A stretch of DNA of 64,000 nt from Lachnobacterium bovis DSM 14045 (lineage in GTDB: Bacteria; Bacillota; Clostridia; Lachnospirales; Lachnospiraceae). The notes under the pieces were generated by a model. It did no database searches, was not told where the DNA came from, and saw only the letters and a program-made list of their open reading frames with translations. The translations under genes and the position numbers were made by a program. Below, piece by piece: positions 57,066 through 64,000 of the stretch (position 1 is the first letter of the stretch; each line of letters opens with the position of its first letter). The stretch is taken from contig NZ_FNPG01000006.1 in the NCBI RefSeq assembly GCF_900107245.1, positions 6,291 through 70,290 of the forward strand. Direction: 5' to 3'.

Positions 57066-57695
57066 TTACAATTCAATTATGTGTTCGCAATTTGCTATAA
57101 CATCATAATCGTGAGAAACTAACAATACAGTTTTACCTTCATTGTTTAACTGCTTTAGAAGATTCATAACGATTTGTGTGTTTTCAGGATCCAAACTGCC
57201 AGTAGGTTCATCGGCTAAGATTAATTTGCATTTTTTTAGAATCAATCTAGCAATGGCTATGCGTTGTTGTTCACCTCCAGAACATGTACATACTTTTTTG
57301 AATAAAATGTCTTCATTTAACCCAACTTTATTTAACGCATCTATCATTAGTGATTTTGCAGTTTTTTTCGATTTCTTTTCTAAGACGATTTTTAAGTTTT
57401 CGTATACAGTTAAATCGTCAACAAGTGCATAATTTTGGAAGAGATATCCAATTGTATTTTTTAAGATATTAAGTTTTTGTCGTTTGTTTGAAAAGTTTAT
57501 AGTTTCACCATATATTTTAATAGTACCTTCAGCCTTTTCTAGTAGACCAATAATGTTTAGAAGAGTAGTCTTTCCACGACCACTATTTCCTTTTATGCCG
57601 ACAAAGTCACCATCTTCAACTTCTAGGTTAAAATTATCTAAAATTACATGTTCGTTATAATTCTTTTTTATATTTTTTAAAACAATAGCTTTCAT
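57066..57695 (-). CDS. ABC ATPase of the lactococcin-972-type bacteriocin operon
   Basis: A 209-residue ATPase: Walker A GNSGRGKTTLLN (about 35-46, with Arg in the loop), YLFQNYALVDDLTVYENL, signature CSGGEQQRIAIAR, Walker B ILADEPTGSLD, and VSHDYD. It is close in pattern to the 54009 protein, so the two modules are homologous. It is separated by 4 nt from the permease gene and is the last gene of the leftward operon. Confidence 0.93.
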   Translation of the reverse strand: MKAIVLKNIKKNYNEHVILDNFNLEVEDGDFVGIKGNSGRGKTTLLNIIGLLEKAEGTIKIYGETINFSNKRQKLNILKNTIGYLFQNYALVDDLTVYENLKIVLEKKSKKTAKSLMIDALNKVGLNEDILFKKVCTCSGGEQQRIAIARLILKKCKLILADEPTGSLDPENTQIVMNLLKQLNNEGKTVLLVSHDYDVIANCEHIIEL

Positions 57696-57699
57696 CTTG

Positions 57700-59565
57700 T
57701 TATTCTCCTTTTAAAATAAGTGTAGTATTTTTAAATGACTTAGCTTGTAGAATCATTAAAAATACGATGGATTCAGGAATTATTAAAAGAATAAAGAAAG
57801 GATTGACACCTAAGCTTATAATTAATGTGATAATTCCGTTAATAATCAAAAATGTACTAATATCTTTTAGGTTACTTCGGCCTAGAAGATTCTCGATTGC
57901 AAGCATTTTCTTTTTTATTTCATAATAAGAAAGAATACTCACATAATTAACAACAGCAACAGTAACTAAGAGTATTACTAAAAATATTGTATTAGTCAGT
58001 AAAGAATATTTAATAGTTCCAGTAGTTTCGTTAAGTTCATCACTGAGGGGGCTTGCTTTAATTGAAGCATGTTCAATTTTTAGTTTGTCTATTTCTCTAT
58101 TTATCAATTTAGCCTTTTCTTTTGTCATAAATATTTTTTGGTCAGATGAAATAGAAAAGTTGGATTTTAAAGGTGTTAATGATAATATCATGTTATATGA
58201 ATAGCAACTAGGGTCAGTAAAATTTGTAATTTTTTGATTGTCTTTTATACATATACATTGATACTCTGTATTTGAATTATAATTTTTTTTGATAATATTT
58301 CTATCTGCCCAATATTTTTGGGGAATTAAAAGATAATTTTTTGAAGGAGAGAGGGTTATTCCGTTGTTGTTGTTATCTTTTATATTTAGTTTTGGTAACA
58401 GATTAGAAGATGCCTTGATACTATGAAAATTCAAATCTTCCGTGTCATTAACATCAATGGTATAATTTTTATCAATATTTTCTTCAGGACAATATTCAAA
58501 ACGGTAAATCCCGGTTTTGAAATTTGAAATATAAGTAGTCAATTTCTTGTTTGCTGTTGAAGGTTTATAATTTCTTATATTTAATTCATATAAACTAAAT
58601 TTATTTATAGAATTAGAATTATTTAATGTTAAGTAGAGTTCCTTGCTACTGTTAAAAACGTTCATTATATTTATAAACAAAGTAGTAGTTAATACTATTT
58701 TAAATAAAAGTAATATTAGATATATAACAGTATTATTTCTATTGTTCTTTACACTTGTAGTTACATTGAGAAAATTTATATATGGCAAACCCAATAAAGC
58801 TATAATTGAATATATAAGCAAGGTTAGTGAGGAAATAATGCCTACCAATTCAAAATAGTATAAAAGTTGTGATGCATCTTTTAAAAGTATATAAATGGAA
58901 AATGGTATTATAATTATCAATATTCCTTTGAGGGTAGTTAAAAGTTCTTTTTTATATAAAGATAAGGATATTGAAAATGTAGATTTACCATTTATTTTTA
59001 GAACTGCGATTTCTTTATTACGAGAAATATAATGCATTAGAGTAGCAAATACCGTAATTAAAGATAACACAATTACAAATATGATGTTGCTTTGGAAAAA
59101 TAAGTTATAACCAAGGTGAAAATTGTCACTATTGCAATAAGATGCGTTAATATCATTAGAACTTAAAATGTGTGGAATGTTATCTAAATCGTTTTTGCTG
59201 TTAGGTTCTATAAAAAAAATGTTTGTTTTTCGTTTATTTTCCTTTTTGTATTTTGATATGTATATATTTTTGTTGGGTAAAAGGGATTTTTGTTTTCCTA
59301 ATTTGATTTTGGCTGTAGGGTTTATTGCTTCTATTTTTACAGTCCTATCAAAAAAACCGTATTGAACGAAATTACGTATTTGAAATGTCAAATTGTTGTT
59401 TTGAGCGACATTAAGCATTTTGTTTACAGGCACATCTTTGTCTGTCATAATCATTAAACATTTATAATTATTAGTGATAGAGACGTTTTGTAAATTGATG
59501 CTAAGCATAAAATATATTGACAATATTCCTATTGATATTCCTACAAATTTTAGAATTTTTTTCAT
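57700..59565 (-). CDS. Bacteriocin-associated integral membrane protein (lactococcin-972 type)
   Basis: A 621-residue protein starting at ATG 59565 behind AGAGGAAAT. An N-terminal helix (about 5-25) is followed by an external domain of about 150 residues. Three or four helices (about 170-320) contain SRNKEIAVLKINGKSTF, the FtsX-type coupling segment. A second external domain (about 330-530) and four C-terminal helices follow. Members of this family are putative immunity/export partners of lactococcin-972 bacteriocins. It is shorter than the 51801 homologue and clearly diverged. Confidence 0.78.
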   Translation of the reverse strand: MKKILKFVGISIGILSIYFMLSINLQNVSITNNYKCLMIMTDKDVPVNKMLNVAQNNNLTFQIRNFVQYGFFDRTVKIEAINPTAKIKLGKQKSLLPNKNIYISKYKKENKRKTNIFFIEPNSKNDLDNIPHILSSNDINASYCNSDNFHLGYNLFFQSNIIFVIVLSLITVFATLMHYISRNKEIAVLKINGKSTFSISLSLYKKELLTTLKGILIIIIPFSIYILLKDASQLLYYFELVGIISSLTLLIYSIIALLGLPYINFLNVTTSVKNNRNNTVIYLILLLFKIVLTTTLFINIMNVFNSSKELYLTLNNSNSINKFSLYELNIRNYKPSTANKKLTTYISNFKTGIYRFEYCPEENIDKNYTIDVNDTEDLNFHSIKASSNLLPKLNIKDNNNNGITLSPSKNYLLIPQKYWADRNIIKKNYNSNTEYQCICIKDNQKITNFTDPSCYSYNMILSLTPLKSNFSISSDQKIFMTKEKAKLINREIDKLKIEHASIKASPLSDELNETTGTIKYSLLTNTIFLVILLVTVAVVNYVSILSYYEIKKKMLAIENLLGRSNLKDISTFLIINGIITLIISLGVNPFFILLIIPESIVFLMILQAKSFKNTTLILKGE

Positions 59566-59601
59566 ATTATTTCCTCTTTCTATTGTGTGAATAAACATTT
59601 A

Positions 59602-59641
59602 AATAAAACTTATGTAATAATATTATTACATAAGTTTTATT
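59602..59641. terminator. Perfect 40-bp palindrome between bacteriocin and transporter genes
   Basis: 59602-59621 is the exact reverse complement of 59622-59641 with no spacer. In leftward RNA it would form a 17-18 bp hairpin ending in a U-rich strand (GTTTTATT). It lies between the bacteriocin stop and the permease start and probably makes transcription of the transporter genes partial. Confidence 0.7.
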
Positions 59642-59676
59642 ATTATATATTATTATGTGAGAATGTTTTATTATTA

Positions 59677-60036
59677 TTACTTGACCCGACCGAAATCTTT
59701 ATATCCCGCCTTTTCACTTACGAAAGGATTAGTATGGGATGCTTTTTTTCTGACTTGTATCCAGCCATTTGAGCCTAAGTCTGTAGTTTTTCCCTCTTTA
59801 TAGTTGTAAGAGCCATTATCACACTTTACCCAAACTGTAGCATGATATCGTATTCCATCTCTTTTTAAATCCATGACCCTGGAATAAAGATAAGAATTTT
59901 TGCTTTCTCCACCTTCCCATTTTGCGTTACCGTGGTCTAGTGTTGTTGCAGACCAAGCAAATACAAGAGAGGAGAAACATAAAGTGACTATTGGAATGCT
60001 TATTCCAATACAAAGGTATTTAAAAAATTTTTTCAT
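59677..60036 (-). CDS. Lactococcin-972-family bacteriocin precursor
   Basis: A 119-residue precursor. The signal peptide is about residues 1-27 (MKKFFKYLCIGISIPIVTLC, ending VFA), leaving a mature peptide of about 92 residues. It keeps the family pattern: an early Gly/Trp/Gly-Gly segment (HGNAKWEGG), Tyr-Ser, then RYHATVWV (the HatV motif), then NGWIQVRKKAS and EKAGY. Lactococcin 972 binds lipid II and blocks septum formation. The target here is unknown. ATG lies behind GGAGGTATTGTT. The family's usual permease and ATPase follow. Confidence 0.85.
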   Translation of the reverse strand: MKKFFKYLCIGISIPIVTLCFSSLVFAWSATTLDHGNAKWEGGESKNSYLYSRVMDLKRDGIRYHATVWVKCDNGSYNYKEGKTTDLGSNGWIQVRKKASHTNPFVSEKAGYKDFGRVK

Positions 60037-60076
60037 AACAATACCTCCATAAATTAATAATTATATTACATAACTG

Positions 60077-60105
60077 ATTCTAACATTACAATATTATTCT
60101 GTCAA
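60077..60105 (-). promoter_or_regulatory. Promoter of the bacteriocin operon
   Basis: On the minus strand, TTGACA (60105-60100), a 17-bp spacer, then TAGAAT (60082-60077). The GTAAAC-N-GTTTAC operator is absent here. Confidence 0.82.
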
Positions 60106-60188
60106 TGTGAATGTTTATTTAATAATTTTGAAATTCTTATAGCAAGCTATTTCAGAGATAAAGGGATTAGAATGATAAAATTCAACAA

Positions 60189-61412
60189 TTAAGCTAAAAC
60201 TTTAGCAAATTTCTTTTTACCACGTTTCACAACTTTTCCTTCATCAGAAAAGTCATCAAGTGTGTAGAAAGTTTTAATGTCAGTTACTTTCTCGCCATCA
60301 ACAGATACACCACCTTGTTGAACAGCACGTCTAGCATCAGATCTTGTATTTGCAAGACCTGCAGCAACTAATACTCCCATGATGTCAATTTGGCCATCTA
60401 ATAAATCTGCTTCAGATAATGTTACTTTAGGCATGTTTTCATCGGAACCTTGACCTAAGAATAAAGCATGAGAAGCTTCTTTTGCTTTTGTTGCTTCATC
60501 TTCTCCATGAACAAGTTTAGTAAGTTCAAACGCAAGGATTTCTTTAGCTTCATTTAACTTAGCACCTTCCCATGATTCCATTGCTTCGATTTCCTCAAGA
60601 GGGATAAATGTAAGCATCTTCATACATTTGATCACATCAGCATCAGCAACATTTCTCCAATATTGGAAGAATTCGAATGGAGATGTTTTTTCAGGATCAA
60701 GCCAAACTGCACCACCAACTGTTTTACCCATTTTTTTACCTTCAGAGTTAAGTAGTAAGTTGATAGTCATTGCATACGCATCTTTTCCAAGTTTACGGCG
60801 GATAAGTTCAGTTCCACCAAGCATATTACTCCACTGATCATTACCACCAAATTCGAGGTTACATCCGTATTTCTGGAATAAAGTATAGAAGTCATAGCTT
60901 TGCATAATCATGTAGTTGAATTCAAGGAAACTTAAACCACGAGCCATACGTTGTTTGTAACATTCAGCTGTAAGCATTCTGTTTACAGAAAAATGAGGTC
61001 CGATTTCACGTAATACATCAACATAATTTAAATTCATTAACCAGTCTGCATTATTTACAAGAAGAGCTTTATCATCTGAAAAATCAATAAAATGTGACAT
61101 TTGTTTTTTGAAACAGTCAACGTTGTGTTGAATAGTTTCAGGTGTCATCATCTGACGCATATCAGTTCTTCCTGAAGGATCACCAATCATAGCTGTACCT
61201 CCACCGATAAGGGCAATTGGTTTATTTCCAGCCATCTGTAGGCGCTTCATAAGGCAAAGCGTCATGAAATGACCAACATGTAAACTATCTGCAGTTGGAT
61301 CAAATCCGATATAAAAAGTAGCTTTACCATTGTTAATTAATTCTTTGATTTCTTCTTCATCTGTTACCTGGGCAATAAGTCCACGGGCAACTAATTCGTC
61401 ATATACTGTCAT
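60189..61412 (-). CDS. tyrS: Tyrosyl-tRNA synthetase
   Basis: Charges tRNA-Tyr. 407 residues. The HIGH-type motif is HVGHF (about 47-51), YNYMIMQSYDFY and GGNDQWSNM bind tyrosine, and the KMSKS motif appears as KMGKT. A C-terminal S4 RNA-binding domain (NTRSDARRAVQQGGVSVDG) is present. ATG lies behind GGAGGAATTATT. The gene is under the T-box leader immediately upstream. Confidence 0.97.
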   Translation of the reverse strand: MTVYDELVARGLIAQVTDEEEIKELINNGKATFYIGFDPTADSLHVGHFMTLCLMKRLQMAGNKPIALIGGGTAMIGDPSGRTDMRQMMTPETIQHNVDCFKKQMSHFIDFSDDKALLVNNADWLMNLNYVDVLREIGPHFSVNRMLTAECYKQRMARGLSFLEFNYMIMQSYDFYTLFQKYGCNLEFGGNDQWSNMLGGTELIRRKLGKDAYAMTINLLLNSEGKKMGKTVGGAVWLDPEKTSPFEFFQYWRNVADADVIKCMKMLTFIPLEEIEAMESWEGAKLNEAKEILAFELTKLVHGEDEATKAKEASHALFLGQGSDENMPKVTLSEADLLDGQIDIMGVLVAAGLANTRSDARRAVQQGGVSVDGEKVTDIKTFYTLDDFSDEGKVVKRGKKKFAKVLA

Positions 61413-61506
61413 AATAATTCCTCCATAAAAAAATAAAATGTTTTAAGTATAGTGCTGGCAATAATAAGTGTAATAGATGCCAGCATGGAAAATAATGTAA
61501 AATAAA

Positions 61507-61805
61507 AAAACTCCCGTCCTTAAAAAAGGACGAGAGATAATTCGCGTTACCACCTTTATTTATATTCTTATCACTAAGAATACCTTAGTAAGTGTCAAAC
61601 AACACTTTAGTGCAATAACGAGCACCAATTCGTTGCAGCCTAATAACAAAATGCTTAAATCAACAAGATGTGTTCAGTGCAAAGCTAAAGGATGTATTCG
61701 GCAATTAATCTTTCTAAAACCTCTCATCAACCGGTAATTTTCTGTAGATTCAATAATTACGTACTTGTTCCTTATCGTAGCAATGATATATAAAATTGTA
61801 CTAAC
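61507..61805 (-). promoter_or_regulatory. Tyrosine T-box riboswitch controlling tyrS
   Basis: On the minus strand the conserved T-box AAGGTGGTAACGCGAA occupies 61556-61541. It is followed by the terminator stem (61537-61527 with 61521-61511, CTCTCGTCCTT and AAGGACGGGAG) and a T-run. Stem I lies at about 61620-61740, and the most likely specifier is TAC (tyrosine) at 61696-61694, in GCCGAATACATCC. Uncharged tRNA-Tyr would favour antitermination and tyrS expression. Confidence 0.93.
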
Positions 61806-61811
61806 GATTTA

Positions 61812-61840
61812 ATTTAAACATAAAAAAATTTTTATGTCAA
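61812..61840 (-). promoter_or_regulatory. Promoter of the tyrS T-box leader
   Basis: Minus-strand TTGACA (61840-61835) with TTAAAT or TAAATT 17-18 bp downstream as a weak -10. Confidence 0.55.
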
Positions 61841-61912
61841 TAAGAGATTTTTTAAGGTTTAATTTTAAAATGGTCGAAAAAAACTATAATAGTATTTTTC
61901 TTGGAGGGTGCA

Positions 61913-62839
61913 ATGAATTCTTTTGATGAAATAGTTAATGAAGATTTTTTGAAGGAAGAAATCAGAGAAGATTTCTTTATAAAAAGATCTATGAAACGTT
62001 TTTGGGCGACAAATTTAAGGGTCCTTACTATCATAAAAGACATATGCAAAAAGCATGGAATTAAATATTTCGCGGCATATGGAACTCTTTTAGGAGCAGT
62101 GCGACATAATGGGTTTATTCCTTGGGATGATGATATAGATTTGTTTATGTTTAGAAAAGATTTTATACAATTTCAAAAAGTAGCACTTGTGGAAATGCCA
62201 GAAGGATATTGTATAAAAGGTTTTGGAAATGGGTATAGCCCTATCAAGTTCGTTTCAAATTCAGATAGAATTGATGAATATGAGAAGCGTATGAAAGAAA
62301 ATTTCGGATGTCCATATATAGTTGGAATAGATATATTTTGTATTGATGCAATTCCTGATGATAAAAAAGAAAGAGATTTTTTTATTGATGTATACGGTAT
62401 GGTTTGTGATGTGGCAGATCATTATGAAAATTACGTTAAGGAAGAGACGGCAGCAGAATATTTAGCAAAAATTGAAGAGTTCCTAAATTGTAAAATTGAC
62501 AGGACAGGAGATGTAAAACTTGAATTGTGGAAGCTGTCAGAACAATTGGCAGGAATATATATGGATGATGATACTAAAGAGGTATCGATTATTTACAGAT
62601 TCGTAACTAACGATTATAAATCTGAAACCTATAAAAGAGAGTGGTTTTCTGATGTGATTGAAGTACCTTTTGAAAGGATAACCATAAATGTCCCAAATGG
62701 TTATTCTGAAATTCTAAAAGAAATATATGGGGAGGATTATATGATACCTAAGAAAAATTTTGCTGGACATACGTATCCTTGTTTTCTGAATCAAAAAGAG
62801 TATTTAGAAAAAAAATTTGGAATAAAGTTAGAAGACTGA
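61913..62839 (+). CDS. LicD-family nucleotidyl/phosphocholine-transferase-like protein
   Basis: A 308-residue protein starting at ATG 61913 behind GGAGGGTGCA. FAAYGTLLGAVRHNGFIPWD followed by DDIDLFM (about 55-81) is the LicD hallmark, with the DDDID metal-binding acidic cluster. LicD proteins add phosphocholine or related groups to cell-surface glycans. The target is unknown and no glycan cluster lies nearby. It is a single gene with a convergent terminator. Confidence 0.9.
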   Translation: MNSFDEIVNEDFLKEEIREDFFIKRSMKRFWATNLRVLTIIKDICKKHGIKYFAAYGTLLGAVRHNGFIPWDDDIDLFMFRKDFIQFQKVALVEMPEGYCIKGFGNGYSPIKFVSNSDRIDEYEKRMKENFGCPYIVGIDIFCIDAIPDDKKERDFFIDVYGMVCDVADHYENYVKEETAAEYLAKIEEFLNCKIDRTGDVKLELWKLSEQLAGIYMDDDTKEVSIIYRFVTNDYKSETYKREWFSDVIEVPFERITINVPNGYSEILKEIYGEDYMIPKKNFAGHTYPCFLNQKEYLEKKFGIKLED

Positions 62840-62870
62840 TGATACTAAAATAATAAATCAGTGATATAAA

Positions 62871-62906
62871 TAGAATCTAAACAAGATAAATGTTGCTTAG
62901 ATTCTA
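62871..62906. terminator. Convergent terminator after the LicD-like gene
   Basis: TAGAATCTAA (62871-62880) pairs with TTAGATTCTA (62897-62906), plus an inner CAA/TTG. Confidence 0.75.
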
Positions 62907-62927
62907 AATTATATTGCAAAATGTGAT

Positions 62928-63773
62928 TTATGAACGTTTAATTAAATTACTTGGAAGTAATGAGGGATGATTAAGTTGTAGATTAAAAAACATGTTTGTA
63001 ATCCATATAAGTGCAATTAAAGTGAGTATAGGAATAATACAGGTGGTAACAATAAAAAGTGCAATAATATCAATAAATGAATTTAATGCATTTTTAATTT
63101 TTTCGTATGAAACGGAAATACTATTTCCTATATCAGCAGCTTTATCTTTTGCATCTGAAACAAAATCTTTGGCTTTATCAAAAATATTATCAGATTTTTT
63201 ACTTGAACTATTACTTTTTGAGCTTTTTTTAAGTTTGGTGGCAGTTTTATTTGCACTATCGATTGACTCTGAAATACTAGATTTTTGTGTGTCTTCGATT
63301 TTGTTGGATATAGTCAAACTTAAAGGGATAACGCTTGCAATAATAATAGCAAAAAGTCCTAATTTAATAGCAATATATCTTAAACGAGCTTGCTGCGGAA
63401 AAAATACAGCAAAAATTCCTATTATACATGCAATAGGAAGGATTACTTTGAATGCGGCAAATCCTAAAACAGTTAGTAGAAATTTTTCAAGGTAGATGGC
63501 TGTCATGATGAATAAGAAATATCCGCTTAAATCTGCTAATTTTTCAGCAATAGGAGTAGCTGTATCTCCTGGAAGTGCTGTTAAAGCAACGGAAAGAAGT
63601 GTAGATGATGCGGTTAAATTCATAACAACTTTTTTCTTTTCATCAAGTGATTTAATTGACGCTGTGTGGTTTTCGGCAGAAGATGCATAATTACCAATTA
63701 CAGTAAATGATAATATTCCTACTATAAGTAAAAAAACAGCTGCAATGTATTGCATTTTTAAATATTTTTGCAT
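62928..63773 (-). CDS. Unidentified membrane protein with central Lys/Ser-rich segment
   Basis: 281 residues from ATG 63773 behind GGAGGTTATT. A signal-like first helix (about 7-28) and an external segment of about 35 residues come first. Hydrophobic segments follow at about 45-60, 78-95 and 100-118, with one more near 135-150. A Lys/Ser/Asp-rich coiled stretch (about 155-225) and a last helix (about 235-262) complete it. I do not recognise the family. It may be an envelope protein. Leftward, single gene. Confidence 0.65.
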   Translation of the reverse strand: MQKYLKMQYIAAVFLLIVGILSFTVIGNYASSAENHTASIKSLDEKKKVVMNLTASSTLLSVALTALPGDTATPIAEKLADLSGYFLFIMTAIYLEKFLLTVLGFAAFKVILPIACIIGIFAVFFPQQARLRYIAIKLGLFAIIIASVIPLSLTISNKIEDTQKSSISESIDSANKTATKLKKSSKSNSSSKKSDNIFDKAKDFVSDAKDKAADIGNSISVSYEKIKNALNSFIDIIALFIVTTCIIPILTLIALIWITNMFFNLQLNHPSLLPSNLIKRS

Positions 63774-63852
63774 AATAACCTCCAATTTATAAATATATGT
63801 AAGTATTGTAGAGTTTTTTTACTATAAATGTCAAGAATGTTGCCGTACTTCA

Positions 63853-63880
63853 TTGACGAAATATATTGCAGTAGTATAGG
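63853..63880 (+). promoter_or_regulatory. Possible promoter for the right-edge gene
   Basis: TTGACG at 63853-63858 and TATAGG at 63875-63880, 16 bp apart. Confidence 0.4.
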
Positions 63881-63982
63881 ATTAAAGAGTATTATAAAAA
63901 AAGTAAAATAAAACGAAAAATAAAAGAGTAAATTATGGACATCTCAAAAAGATGGCATAGTATAGAATGAGAGGTTTTTCAT

Positions 63983-64000
63983 ATGGAATTTTTAGATGTA
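63983..64000 (+). CDS. First codons of a gene running off the right edge (partial)
   Basis: ATG at 63983 preceded by GAGAGGTTTTTC, reading MEFLDV to the window end. Too short to identify. The ribosome site makes a real start likely. Confidence 0.5.

Noticed and set aside
45629-60110. Prophage, transposon or CRISPR locus
   Set aside because: No transposase, integrase, phage structural gene, att-like direct repeat at the borders, or repeat-spacer array could be found.

Overview
The window looks like chromosomal DNA of a low-GC anaerobic Firmicute, most probably a plant-fibre-degrading member of the Lachnospiraceae. The grounds are the strong A+T bias, Clostridia-type gene order, GGAGG-type ribosome binding sites, a two-cluster ferredoxin, an F-type ATP synthase with a sodium-type c subunit, and three plant-polysaccharide enzymes (a pectate lyase with lectin domains, a GH5 cellulase and a GH120-type beta-xylosidase). 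Several blocks (yaaR-holB-ricT-trmN6-rsmI, rpsF-ssb-rpsR, gdpP-rplI-dnaB, sua5-LMW phosphatase-upp-atp) lie close to the replication origin in Bacillus. Most genes from 10.5 kb on read rightward, as on a leading strand. A cluster of perfect DnaA boxes at 1.5 kb fits that setting.

Layout. 0-10 kb: end of an acidic protein, pepT, DnaA-box cluster, tRNA-Lys, a YgiQ-type radical SAM protein, iron alcohol dehydrogenase, trmB, a D,D-carboxypeptidase, a divergent ArgR-like protein and DAHP synthase. 10-14.5 kb: secreted pectate lyase and an AbiE-like toxin-antitoxin pair. 14.5-21.3 kb: a housekeeping operon (PLP decarboxylase, guanylate-kinase-like protein, yaaR, holB, ricT, trmN6, rsmI). 21.3-33 kb: tRNA-fMet, a TrkA-type K+ regulator, DUF951, sirtuin, rpsF-ssb-rpsR, PucR-NfeD-SPFH, gdpP-rplI-dnaB and a small ferredoxin. 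33-38 kb: secreted GH5 cellulase, sua5, a phosphatase-like protein lacking its catalytic residues, upp and dCMP deaminase. 38.4-45.6 kb: the complete atp operon.

The most unusual part is 45.6-60.1 kb, an accessory island between atpC and tyrS. It holds four ABC-transporter modules: a SpoIIM/DUF95-like module, two modules of the lactococcin-972 bacteriocin type, and one unassigned module. It also has a lactococcin-972-like bacteriocin precursor, a 36-residue hydrophobic peptide and a GH120-type xylosidase. Two rightward modules start from near-identical promoter-operator cassettes (TTGAC, 17 bp, TATTAT, 6 bp, then GTAAAC-N-GTTTAC). A third, promoterless copy of the downstream half is fused to the stop codon of the xylosidase gene. 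No gene for the regulator is visible. I read the island as a bacteriocin production, export and immunity locus assembled by duplication and rearrangement.

60.1-64 kb returns to core genes: tyrS with a tyrosine T-box leader, a LicD-family transferase, an unassigned membrane protein and the first codons of another gene. All family assignments were made by eye from motifs, length and gene order. No database search was run.
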